This document shows, piece by piece, positions 11,782-23,240 of a DNA stretch of 64,000 nt. How positions within the stretch are numbered: the first letter of the stretch is position 1; each line of letters begins with the position of its first letter. A model generated the notes under the pieces. The model did not search any database, was not told the origin of the DNA, and worked only from the letters and a program-made list of their open reading frames with translations. Origin of the DNA: Pseudisothecium myosuroides (taxonomy: Eukaryota > Streptophyta > Bryopsida > Hypnales > Lembophyllaceae). Location: the NCBI GenBank assembly GCA_951799445.1, contig OX637288.1, positions 10,852,501 to 10,916,500 of the forward strand, written 5' to 3'. The position numbers and the translations under genes were made by a program.

Positions 11782-12115
11782 GCCTGAAACTCAAGAACTA
11801 CACTCTGGTGGCTTGAAATTTTGATCTGCTATGGCACGGCGAGGTGTGGAGTAGCTCCTGTGCAGGTGCGTAGAGAGGAGGGAGGCGGCTTGCTAAGCAC
11901 CCGCGAAGACTTTTCTAAGCCTTGAACTCAAAAACTACGCTCTGGTGGCCTGAAAATTTTACCTGGCAGGACGTGGCGTAGAGTGGCTCCTGTGCAGGTG
12001 CATGAAGAGGAGGGAGGCGTCGTGCTAACCACCCGCGAAGAATTTTCTAAGCCTTGAACTCAGGAACTACGCTCTGGTGGTCTGAAATTTGACCTGCTGT
12101 GGCAGGGCGTGGAGT
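11782..12115. repeat. Tandem repeat, about 132-137 bp, 2.5 copies
   Basis: Units start at 11782, 11919 and 12051. Each opens with a version of GCCTTGAACTCAGGAACTAC, and the first two end in CACCCGCGAAGA. The third copy is cut after about 65 bp. It is GC-rich relative to its surroundings and lies 240-570 bp upstream of the O-methyltransferase ATG, so it is probably promoter or leader sequence of that gene. Confidence 0.8.
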
Positions 12116-12353
12116 GGCGGATGGCCGGGTGCTGCGCTAGCATGTGCGTGGGCTGATTCAACACTGATTTTCCGGCCATATATGTGGAATGCCTGCTCAT
12201 GCGTGCTCATGCCGATGTCACGATTGTTACAGCACCAATGTACAAAGAACCCGGAAACTGATGGAGATCACACTGCACGCCACGGTCCTCTTGCTACCAC
12301 AGACTCCTCCATTGAGGATCATCGTCACCTGCTCATTGCTAGTGAAGGAAGTC

Positions 12354-13802
12354 ATGGCAGGCGGAGGAGACGACCATAGTGTCCTGCATGAGAAGCTGGC
12401 TTCATCAAACGACATGAACAGCGCAAGGATGGCTGCGGCTGGATTGATGCTGAAGTTTACAACTACAAACACACTGGGGTCTCTGGTGCGTCTCAACATC
12501 TTGGAAAGCCCTGGCTGCAGCAGGTGAGGGAGCACGGCTTACATCGGAAGAGCTCGCCCAGCTGGCCATGCCGGGGAAGCCCATCAATGTCAAGTATCTC
12601 GAAAGATTGCTCCGGTTGGTGAGCTGCGAACAGATTCTGAGCGAAGTGGTCACAACACGAGCAGATGGTCAAGTCGAGCGTCGCTTCAGGATGGAACCGA
12701 TTGGAAAATTCTTCGTGGAGGGTGCGGAGAACGGCTCCTTCGTAAACTGGCTGCACTGGTCGATATACCCCGACGAATTGTGCAATTGGAATTCCCTGGA
12801 CGAATACATGGTTGACGATACGCTCAACGCATTTGAAAGAGCGCATGGTGGGTTGAATATATGGGAATACGGACAGCGAAATCCAAAATTCAACGCCACT
12901 TTCAACAAGACCATGACAGGGATGTCGGATGTGTACGTGCCAGCCATTTTGGATGGGTACCAGGGGTTCGAGGAGGTGAAGGTGTTAATCGATGTCGGAG
13001 GCGGGTCTGCTTCCACTCTCAGCCACATCATTGCCAGGCATCCTCACATCAAAGGCATCAACTTCGACCAGCCTCATATCATCGACGCCTGCCCTGACAT
13101 TCCAGGTATGAAGCTCCACCGTCTTGCGTACTGCGAAATCTCAAGAATTGCGACACTGCAGAAGTTTAGGGGTGCGGCATTGATAGAGAATTGAAATTGA
13201 ATTGAATTGAAATCCTGCCAGGAGTGAATCACGTTGGTGGAGACTTCCTCGAATCCGTTCCTGCCGGCGCCGACGCCATCTTCATGAAGGTCAGTTTCCC
13301 ACACCTCCAGTGCCAAAGCTCCCACTTTCTCTTTCCCCAAAAATAAGTTTGAAAAGGATTTGACACCTGTAGCGAAGAGACTAATTTGCATATGCACGCG
13401 CAACTCTGTGTGTTCGACCTGCAGTGGATATTGCACAACTGGGACGACGAGACCTGCCTTCGGATATTGAAAAACTGTTTCAAGACTTTACCCGCACATG
13501 GCAAAGTGATAGTCGTCGACAGCATCTTGCCCGACCGTGGGGTTTTCGATGACGGCGATCGTTTGGCCTTCCAATTAGACGTCACCATGTTACTTAATTG
13601 TGGCAATAATGCGCGCGAGCGAACAGAGTGCGAGGTGCGGAAGTTGGCTTTGGAGGCAGGATTCCAAAACCTCAACGTAACCTGCAAAATAGACTACTTC
13701 AGTGTTATAGAGCTACGCAAAATCAATAGAGGGTTTTCCTTTGGGGATCCAATTCAAAAGTGTTGGATACAAGACATGTATATAAATTCATGTAAAAAAT
13801 GA
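12354..13802 (+). pseudogene. COMT-type O-methyltransferase, frameshifted
   Basis: A SAM-dependent O-methyltransferase of the plant caffeate/flavonoid (COMT) class. These enzymes are cytosolic homodimers that methylate phenolic hydroxyls. Exons: 12354-13105, 13222-13289 and 13425-13802, all with GT-AG borders and matching phases. The rebuilt product is about 398 residues (family about 360-370). The N-terminal dimerisation helices come first. The SAM loop is DVGGG (about 213-217); the usual second glycine motif reads GGGSAS instead of GGGTG. The catalytic histidine is in WILHNW (about 277), and the acidic partners lie in DSILPD and RTECE. The catalytic region is otherwise well kept. A run CCC at 12509-12511 has one base too many. 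Frame 1 reads only to LESPGCSR and stops, while the correct continuation (LTSEELAQL) is one frame away. Either it is a recent pseudogene or a sequencing error. Start chosen at the MAGGGDD methionine. Confidence 0.8.
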
Positions 13803-13993
13803 CGATCGATATAGTCACAATAGAATTGAAGAACGGTGTTGTTCAGCACAAATTTGATATGGATAACTACAAGCACAAACTTTGATCCAGACACAAATCC
13901 GGCAAGGAGCAGAGGTTGCAAAGAGGTAGAGAGAAGTTTCAAACAGAACTAGTGGCGTCATGTGATGGTCAACACCATAATTTATACCCGGCG

Positions 13994-14278
13994 TTAGGGT
14001 TTGAGAAAGTCTGTACGTTCACGATCCTTCAAAAGCTCCAGAAGATTTGGCGGCACACAGGAATGGTATCTCCTGATGAACTCCACAGGTTGGCTTTTTC
14101 GCAAACTGCATGCAACACATATCCATGTCCCTCTGGATTCCCATGACGGCATCACTTCGCGCACGGGAATGTGATCTTCTTCACAGGCTTCGTTAACGCC
14201 AGGAAGAACTCTGACGCGAAGAGCTGCTACCTGCACCTCCACATCCGAGTCCATTGCAGCGACAAAAGATTTCGGCAT
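13994..14278 (-). CDS. Small hypothetical protein, 94 aa
   Basis: An ATG-started minus-strand frame (start 14278, stop 13994) in a GC-richer patch. The peptide is acidic at the start (MPKSFVAAMDSDVEVQ), has two cysteines in a WICVAC block, and ends in a charged leucine-rich helix (NLLELLKDRERTDFLK). It could be a complete small protein or the first exon of a spliced gene. Its 5' side (14279-14520) is GC-rich, as expected for a leader. I recognise no family. Confidence 0.35.
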   Translation of the reverse strand: MPKSFVAAMDSDVEVQVAALRVRVLPGVNEACEEDHIPVREVMPSWESRGTWICVACSLRKSQPVEFIRRYHSCVPPNLLELLKDRERTDFLKP

Positions 14279-15593
14279 GCATGCTATCGAATATACAGAA
14301 GTCGATTACCGTCGTTGGACAACACGACTTCGGTTGCACATACAGGCTTCGCCTTTCCCAGCGGGTCACGGCCGCTTGCCCACGCCGAGTAGTAGTAAGG
14401 GGGAGATCACGCCCCAAACCTAGCACTGCCAGATGCGCAGGGATGGACTGTGATCCTACTAAATAATTCCGCAAGTGAACACGCTCAATCGAGTATTCAA
14501 GCCGCCACCTTTCCCACGCCACAAACCCTTCAATTCATCCCAGATCAACCGCGAGCCCTCACTGAAAGAAAAGTCTCTCCTGATCGGTCTATTCACCAAT
14601 CTCCGAATCGCAATTCCATCGTGAATTGCAGCAAACAGAAACCCTAATTGAGTGGGGTGCACGTACAGAAATTTTCACACAGACCGTCATGGACAAATGC
14701 ACTGACTGACCAGCAGAGCTGGCTTTGACATTCAAGCTCTCGCTCCGATTGCAGGGACGAGGATCAAGCGATCGGCCAGGACCAAGGACGATGTTCTAAA
14801 ATCGTTTCTTCAACATATGTACATATTGATTTTGGAGATTTTGGAGATGTACGCACACTGATGATGGCATTTTTAGGCAGGGTGCGGTTTTGGGTGTACC
14901 CACCTAACTGGTTTTCATTGAATGGAAAGAGCCCTTTATTCATCAATTCAAATTCACTCATTTGCAATTCAAATTCAAATTCAATTCAAATCAACTCTCT
15001 TTAACCCTTAAAGGACGAACGGGTGACCCTGGAAATCATCCCTTTTCATTACCATGTGAATCATTGGCTTAAAAAATTGCAAAAGCACTCATTGGAAGTC
15101 AAACTGTAGAAGACCTCACCTTTCCACAACAAAATTCCGAGGATGAATAGTTGAACTTCTGTCCTACTAGAAGAATTCCCTGTCATCCATCGGACGCCAA
15201 ACGTCCGTGTCGACTCTCCCTCAAATACAGGGCTCCTTGCACATGAGAGTTTGTCAAATCAGATACGTACAGAACATACCAAATTCTGAGGATATTGATG
15301 TGCCAGATTCAGAGGGAAGAGTGTATTTGTATGGCTCCCGACAGTTCTAAAGAACGTTAACTATAGATACACACGCTCATACAATTTGAAGTAAAGGTAG
15401 TCGCCCAGTTATGAAATTCAGGTACTAATGTCCAGGCATGTCTGGGCAATGATCTGGACAATGTGGCCCGTCGTGTGTAACACCGTTTCTGTCCTTTTTG
15501 CGTCTAGAATTAAACCTGCAGCATGACTTTTCTCTGCAGAATGCAATCGTACATGGAAGTGAATATCTCTGTGAAAGCTTCAAAAAATTTGGA
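14279..15593. other. Leader-like then intergenic sequence
   Basis: Positions 14279-14520 are GC-rich and may be the leader of the 14278 minus-strand frame. An ATTCAA-type simple repeat lies at about 14944-14990. At 15007-15021 a CCCTTAAAGGAC end preceded by TTAA looks like a lone terminus of the piggyBac-like family, but no partner end was found. No gene is recognised. Confidence 0.4.
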
Positions 15594-18223
15594 CTACTGT
15601 CTATAATGGTGGCTGCACTTCATTACTAAATCAGTAATATTCTCACATAATATGATGAAAATGATTTTGATATGAAAACGACTCCATCGAGAGAAAAGGT
15701 TTGATACATACTCGGGATTTATTGGGAGCATCGCGTCTCGCATACTGCACATCAATAAGAAAGTAAAAACGTTGGTTAATCAACATATCATTCCAACATG
15801 ATTGGATAATTTCATTCTAATAGCAACAATAAAAGTCTTCACATTGTAAATGGCCCTAACCAACAAATTGACACATAATGGACTCAACATAATGTTCGTC
15901 TCAACATTTTTTGATAGCAACAAGAATGCGCTAAACTTGTCGTGTTGATTTCAATTTGTATTGAAAGTCATGCAATGACAAGAATATCTCACCCTTGTAT
16001 CCAGCGCTTAGCTTTAATCCAAGTCATCCTGAGTCGCTGGAGCAAGTTTTTGAATTCTTGAATCCAGTTAACTCCTGTATGGATCAATATAATCTAGACT
16101 GGAAATTAGCAAATATGATATTTCTCTACTCATGGATAGAGTGCAAGTTGTGTCTAGATTATGGTAGTCTTGGAATACACCTAATTTCTAATTTGATGAT
16201 TAGTTTTCTATTGGGATTGAGAAATGTGATTTTGTTTGCCAAAGAGCATCCAATGAATTTCGACAATTGCTCCGTCGCTAAATGCTCATTATTTACAAAT
16301 TGAATCTCATGCGGCACTTCTGTATGTGGAGATAATGGAAGAAATTTACCATGATAGATATGAAAACTGAGGTAACCAAGAACTGCAGTCATCACAATCC
16401 AGCTTGCACTCCACCCTTTCATCTGCATTCACAAACACGATGTCAGGAAGTCACATGTAATTCTTCATGCTAAGTACTGAAAGCTTGAAACTAAATGTCA
16501 CATTGAAAACAAAGCAACTGTCTCCATGACTTGAAATCGATGCATTGCTTTCGACAAAAAATTTAACTAAAGAAGTGACTGTTTGTGCTGGTGTGAATGT
16601 TAAGTACCTTAGGATCAAATGCCACTTTTTCACTATGGCCGTAAGGCGCCCAGCCTGTGTACACGCAAAGAAACCCCTTATTCTCATTCTGCAATAGACT
16701 TGCCTATCTGCAGTTTTCAAGTGTTCATGACAACGACATTATTCAAGTATCAAAATTATGAAAAACCATAATCTTGCCAATGAAAAGTACAAACTCCTGA
16801 TGTACAGTACATCAAGAGCTCCATATGAAGCACTTTGCTAGTATGGACGAAACTTCATGTTGACCTCAGAGAACTAGTACGTGAAGAAAAAGGGGGAGAT
16901 GGGACAGAAGTTCTTAAGGGTTAGCACCCTCTGAAATGCACGACTCTGGCACATTCTCTCCACCACTGGAGGTCATTGAGCACCACTATACCGGGCTACA
17001 TTTCATAACAAACTAATAGTGCGAAAATAACAAAGGGCAGCATACCAGCGTGCGTTAAGGTGAACTCCAGAGCACAGCTGCCTTCCAAAACTTCCTCATC
17101 TTCATCCGAATGGAAACCCTGCCAATACACATTCACCCCTCAGGATCGAGAATGCCCACAAAATAGCATACAACTGCTCAGGAAGTATATTGCCCAAGGA
17201 TCAAGAGGCCAGGATTGCGCCTCATGAATGTTCTTTCAAGGCAGTTTTGAGTAGGTAAGAGAGGGACTTCTGTTTGTTCAATTTTTTTTAGGTTTTGGAC
17301 CAGTACACACACTGTTCTTCACTGATTCTGATGATCAATAAAAAATGTCTTGATTTGAATTCTATAATTTTCTCAAAATGATGAATTGCATTGGTCATTT
17401 TCAAAGCATGAAACCTTGGTCCTTTAGAGGATACAGAATCGTACCTCACAAATGATGGCAGTCTCATCGATTTTGAGGTGTGAAGGCAAATCAGTCTCAC
17501 ACCGCCACCTTGACCTTCGCCCTTTAAGTTTAATATTTGTGCAGACCACCACATCTGGAGATCAAAACCAAGAAAATCAACAACTCCATTGCACTAAAAC
17601 CTTCCGCATCACTTAGGATACCTCAACACAACCAAATTCGCCAAACATATAATTTAAAGTCTCCATTCACCATGATACAGTAAGGGAGAGGTTCCATTCA
17701 CCACACAGGTGAACTTTGAACCTTTCCCTGCAACAATCTAGAAACTTGCACCATCTAAAATTTTGGACACTTATTCTCTGTTGAGCTCAAGATCAACAGC
17801 AAAAAACTAAATGTCAATACATGAAGTCTTTCACACTCAGCACAAATCAAAGCTCACATGTATGGTTTATGAAGTCCCTACCAACAAAAAACATCAACAA
17901 ATAATGTGACCACTAAAAAGTTACAATATTTAGGGTTTGGGCCCAAAACTTGAAAAAAACTCAAAACAAGAGACGAAGGTGAGTAGCAACGCAAGTATAC
18001 CAGGCTGAAATTCACATCCTCGTGTACACGTGAGCTGCGGCAACGGTGGATTCCTGTTGTAAGTGGTATCCCGACCTTTGTGAAAATGAAGCTCCGTGAC
18101 CTCGTCCAGCGAAATGGGGCTGCCGTACGGTGAAAACTCGGCCTGCGTGATAGGGTTGAGAATTGTTGCAACCACAAACAACATCCATGAGATTGGCCAC
18201 GTCCATTTGGTGATATGTGTCAT
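15594..18223 (-). CDS. SARAF-like ER membrane protein, seven exons
   Basis: Rebuilt by eye from GT-AG exons on the minus strand: 18223-18001, 17554-17445, 17118-17046, 16654-16608, 16422-16350, 16074-15993, 15744-15594. Phases agree throughout. The product is about 252 residues. It opens with a signal peptide (about 1-28). A cysteine-rich lumenal domain follows, with PQLTC (66), VVVC (79), WRCETDL (91-97), IICEG (112) and GSCALEF (124-130), then GWAPYGHSEKVAFDPK (136-151) and a membrane helix (about 157-174). This order and spacing matches SARAF/TMEM66, an animal ER protein that damps store-operated calcium entry through STIM1. STIM is not known in plants, so the partner here is open. The last exon is uncertain: a GT at about 15712 offers another splice, and the tail from there on is intron-like. 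The upstream tandem repeat with telo-boxes is probably its promoter. Confidence 0.75.
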
Positions 18224-18365
18224 GGACGTCAGTGATCAGAGGCTAATGCATAGCCCTGCGTCATTGAACATGAAAAAATTTGTTGATCATGCACACATGA
18301 TGGCACGATTGGAGGTGGGTCATGAGAACATTGGAAGTGGGCGACTTGGAGAGATGGGATGAAAG

Positions 18366-18750
18366 CCTGTTGTGAATTTTAGAGTTTGGGTACTGATGTC
18401 TGGCTGGGATGTGTGTTGTGGATTTTAGGGTTTGGATTTTGATGCTATACAGTTTCGCGTTTTGTGGATTTTAGGCTATTGATTATGATGCTTAAGTGGA
18501 GATCTTTGTGTTGTGGATTTTAGAGCTTGGCTACTGATTCTCAGGTGAGATTGAAATATGTGCTTGGCGGAGTTTAGGATTTGGGTGTTGATGCTTAGGC
18601 TGGGAAGTGGAGGATTGCGTTTTGTGGATTTTAGGGGTTTGACTTGGATGCTTAATTAGGCTCTGAAAGTGGAGATCGTCGTATTGTGGATTTTAGGGTT
18701 TGGGTTTTGATTTGAGATGTGCATGTTGTGGATTTAGGGTTTGGGTAAGG
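18366..18750 (-). promoter_or_regulatory. Degenerate tandem repeat with telo-boxes upstream of SARAF-like gene
   Basis: Six or more loosely conserved units of about 45-70 bp, each with a version of TTGTGGATTTTAGGGTTTGG. On the gene's strand this gives exact AAACCCTAAA (telo-box) motifs at 18424-18433, 18692-18701 and 18733-18742. Telo-boxes are known plant promoter elements bound by TRB/Pur-alpha-type proteins. The block starts about 140 bp before the ATG of the minus-strand gene. The repeats are too diverged to be telomeric sequence. Confidence 0.55.
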
Positions 18751-18858
18751 TTAGAAACACCTAAAAATAACATTTTTTCTCATTCAACTATCTCAAAGTT
18801 CAAAAGTCAAATGACCAAAAAAATTTGATGAGATTTTTAGCAAAATAACATTTTAATA

Positions 18859-19046
18859 CAATTTAACTTCTATAAAGAGCCCGGTTGGGATCAGTCTGAC
18901 AAATTACATTAGAGAGGTTTATTAGATTAGGGAGGGTCATTTGCATTCACAACGTTTGTAGGCAGGCAATACCGAGATCGGCAATCAATATTACTTTAAA
19001 GATGTTTAGTACTTTAGAGAGTCTTTGATTATTAAAAGTTCTATTG
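18859..19046. mobile_element. Emigrant/pogo-like MITE, degraded
   Basis: A 188-bp element flanked by TA. The left end CAATTTAACTTCTATAAAG is close to the Emigrant consensus and the right end is AAAGTTCTATTG. It shares the interior phrase TTACATTAGAGAGGTTTATT with relatives in the window. Confidence 0.65.
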
Positions 19047-19482
19047 TACAAGTAATATTTTACAAATTTTCAAAGTTGAAAACATTATATAGGCTATACT
19101 TAACACTAGACTCACCTTGATTGGACACCCTTGAAGCATGAAATGTCTCAACTTTCATTGGTTGCCTCAAAAAACTCCTCACCTCTCATTAGTTGCATTT
19201 GAAAAGTTGCAGTGGTTTTGAATCTTAGAAGTGTTCATTCAAAGCCATTTTTTAGGAGTTGGAAAACACAAAATATTGCTTTAAGATGTTTCTACCTTTT
19301 CGAAGTTTAAAAGCATGCCCTGCCTAATGCTAAGCAAGCTCAAGACCTTCAAAGTAGCGTATCCATCCAAGTAGGAGTACTTTTCTTTTTCTTTTTTGAA
19401 ACATGGACAATTTCCATTGATAATAGAAACAATATAGTGAATCAGAGGACAAGCCCTCGGCGAGAATTTTTTTTGAAATTTT

Positions 19483-20195
19483 CTAATAATTTTTAAAAAA
19501 CAAACTCAACAAAACAGTAATGAAACTAAAAGCAACAGAACCAGAGCCAACATAACCCAAGTGAGAGGCGGAACGCCTCTCAAGTAAAAGAGTCAATCTT
19601 GGGGGGAGCCAAACTCCATTGAATCTGCAGATGAGTTCTGACTCCAAAAAAATCCATTTGAAGCCAGATATGATCAAATCACTTGAGGAACGTGCCCTCT
19701 TTGTCCGGGTAGAAGACACATAGTTTTGTGGTTTGGAGCCACGCAACTCTCGGCATGATCGATAAATGTCTCCTAAAGTACATTTTCTAGCTTTTGATGG
19801 GGCCGGTTTGTGACTTTGTGTTACTGAAGCAAATTGTGTTGCAGTCGATCCAAGACACCCATCAGGAACTTCAAGGCATGTGAACATGGTGCCACAATGG
19901 TGCATTGAAATGCAATTAAGTTAATTTGGTTCCAACCTCTGTACCAACCTAGTATGGATAAAATGACACTGAAATGACCTGTATGTGGCCTTTGGTATCA
20001 AAATGGCACCAAAACAGTCTGGCCCAACTTTTCTGATGCCCACATAACAGAGCCATGGAATAAGGACGACATTGAAGACCCTTTCCTAAGGCGTCTAGGC
20101 AACAAGTAGGAGCACTTTCTCAACCCCCTGCCTACCGCAATATTTTTCACAATAACATCGGCCCCTGCCAAATTCAGATCAGAGCTCAAATTCAC
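19483..20195 (-). other. Degenerate coding-like patch
   Basis: A GC-richer island with two minus-strand frames: 19905-19483 (140 codons, ATG start, includes CTLGDIYRSCRELRG and a basic TRTKRARSS block) and 20195-19998 (65 codons). Composition resembles coding sequence, but I see no domain and cannot join the two by splicing. It could be a gene fragment, a retroelement remnant or a small unknown gene. Confidence 0.25.
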
Positions 20196-20361
20196 TACAT
20201 GATGAGATTGATTTGGCGGGCTTGCGATATATAAAAAAAAACAGACATTTAATTGATTGTTGATTTAAGCCTTGAAATATAGGACAACTATAGATATCAA
20301 TGCAATTTGGTTGAGGGTCTATGATGGATATGCATACTTTAATGACCCATGTCTCCTTCAT

Positions 20362-22863
20362 ATACTTGAACTTGTTTTGTGGAACATAATGGAGCTCTTG
20401 ATCATGACCTTGTAGCTTGGACCATAATGTTTGACTTAGTGAATAATTATCCTTGTCTATGAGACCAACACCTTGTGAAGTTTAATACAATCTAGAGTCA
20501 AAATATGTTATTTTGCATTAGGACAAGCATATAAGTCACTTGGTCTCACTAAAGCCCAAGGATGTAGAGATTTTTTTATTTCTGGCCTTAGGCTTGTACT
20601 AGCTTCGTGGTTAGATGGAGGTATTTTGTTTTGAATTGTAATTTTTCTTGAAATTAAAACACTCTTTTTTCTCTCAAAACAACAACTTGGAAGTTAGTTC
20701 CTAAAAATCTATAGAAATCTTTCTATATATACAATATCATATTTGGCTCCTAGAATATAAATTATATAATAAAATATGGCAAGACATACTTCATTGGATT
20801 GATAATTCAACAATTACCATCTTTCACTTGGATGTCATATTAACATCTAAACCTTACCACGATTGTTTTGCATCTTTTGAGACATGCAATAATGATCAAA
20901 TTAGGAGTGCCATATGTCATTGGGTTTGGCTTAGAGTAGATAGAAATCATTGTCACTATTATATTCTTCAATTCATACGCTTTTTATGTCAAATACACAA
21001 ATAGCACCATATCAAGTCTACAATAATGTTTTTTATTTGGGTGATATATTACTCCGTTTTGCCCTATGTCCCTGGCTCCTTCCAAATATTCCGGCCCAAT
21101 GATGAGAGGGCAAAAGGGCTCTACTATTCCAAGTTTTAAAAACACTAGTTCATAATTTGGCTTTCTAAATCTTTAAAAGCTAAAAGAATGATTTAAGGTG
21201 AAAACATCCCAAACCATCTTTGTACCCACTCTCTTGATAAGTAGACTTCTATTAAAAGTGTCCCTCAAAGTGGCATTAAACCATTCCTATATTTAGCTTC
21301 TATTGATTGATTGCTAATTTATCTAGATTTCGATTTCAAGACCAAGTTATGTAACGGTTTTATTGCCCTAGGGAGTTCCACTGTGAAAATTCATAAAAAT
21401 TACATGTCTTATCCAAAAATTCTATTTTTTTTTAAATTCATGATTTTCAATTGTTAATACTACAAAATAAATTTTCTTGAAAAAGGTGCCTCCAACTATA
21501 CTGAATTGGAAATTTTTGACAGTTTTAGGTGTTTTCACCTCAAATGCAGTTTTTATAGATGGCACATTGATGGGGGGGAAACAAGGTATTGTTTTGGGCA
21601 AAATAGTGCCAATTTGCACTAGAAAAAAATAATTTGGCTACAAAATTGAGACAAATTGTGAATTTTTTCACTACACAAAATAGTGAAATTAAGTTGCCCT
21701 TCACTAATTTTTCAACATTCTACACTATATAAATATGTATAGTTATTGTAGAAGGCTAGGTACATATCATTGCTAAGAACCATATGTATTGCATGGGTTG
21801 GTGTACCAATTCTTGACCCAGGTTTAGAGAGTTGCATGCACCTCCATGTGAATAAGCAATGAGCCATGAACTTCTTTGCTTAAGACAACCTAATTGGAGT
21901 TTGAGTGTTGATATCAATCTAGTAATTTTTGATTCATTTGATTTTTTCCTCCTAGCAAAAGCAATAACATGCGTAGTGGGTTGTAGACACTTGTTGTTGC
22001 CTCATTAACATCCCAATTTTTTTGTCATGTTGCGGAATGGGCACATGTGAGGGCCACTACCTCTAGAAGCATCTTATTGACAAGCTTCAATATCCTAAAC
22101 CATATTTCTCATTTGTTGAATATTCATATGTTTTACTTAGCAATGATATATAGCTAGCCTTACATCTCAAAGTTCAGGACCAACAAATTGTTAGCAAATA
22201 TCATGTAGTTACTATTGTTTCATGGGTGCGTACGTTAATTTGCAAATTATCACATTGTTACGATGCACATGATTACTGCAAAGAAATGGCACTACTTTGT
22301 AATTTATATTAACTATGTAACTACTATACGTTAATCACAAGTGCGCAAAAGACACAAATTATGCATGAAAATTTACATTCTTTATCGTGCATTTTCTATG
22401 CATTGAAGGACACGGAAAATTCATGACAACAATGTCATTGGAGTCGTCACTGCAATAATGCTTATTAACTGGTATCAATGTTCCAAAAAATATTGCCAAT
22501 GTTCAATTGTTGATCATCATTCTAATTTAAAAAAATTCTTAGCTAAATTTCTAGCATTTTGAACTAAATCCATCATTACTATAGGCCATCAAATTTTAAC
22601 TTGAACTAAATCCATCAATAGACTACCAAGAAACTTGATAGCGTAGTGAAAGAATTACTTCATTGTAGCTTGAATTGATTCCATGAGTAGGCCACCAAGA
22701 AAATTGGTAACATACTAATGGAATCCCTTCATTCGTAGTTGGTGAGAGTTGTGGGTTCAAAGGTCCTCTTTATACTACAATCCACTCTATTAACACTCAA
22801 AAGATATGGGATAACTTGAAGATGAAAGCTTGACTTCTTATAGTCAAGTTGTTTTGAAAATGT
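20362..22863. other. AT-rich intergenic, nothing recognised
   Basis: No open frame above about 65 codons, no bounded inverted repeat and no RNA gene seen. Confidence 0.45.
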
Positions 22864-23240
22864 ATAAATTGTGTTCAAAGTAGAAATTTAGACCTCAATT
22901 TGGCATAGTAGAGTACCTTTTAAAAAAAACTTTAAACTAGTATAAGTTGGTAAATGAATTTAGCTTTCATCTCCAAGAATCCGTTTGAGATTTAGAGTCA
23001 CCAATCAAAAGTTATGGACAAAATTCAAAGGCAATGTTTGAAAATGTCAAAAAAATGTCCCTTCCAAGCCGTCTTTGAACTTTGTCCATAACTTTTGATT
23101 GGAGACTCTAAATCTCAAACGGATTTTTGGAGATGAAAGCTATCTTAATTTACCAACCTTTTTTAGTTCAAAGTTTTTTGAAAAAAGTTATTATAATATG
23201 CCTAAATCAGGTCTGAATTTCTACTTTGAACACAATTCCT
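22864..23240. repeat. Foldback element (inverted repeat, about 175-bp arms)
   Basis: The left arm (about 22866-23040) and right arm (about 23066-23240) are near complements. They share blocks such as AATCCGTTTGAGATTT and its complement, and the outer phrase TGTGTTCAAAGTAGAAATT. The core is related to the central part of the 1.1-kb foldback at 32011-33098, so it is a shorter or deleted family member. Confidence 0.75.

Noticed and set aside
18366..18750. Interstitial telomere (TTTAGGG tract)
   Set aside because: TTTAGGG occurs once per unit in an unrelated context, not as a head-to-tail heptamer array.
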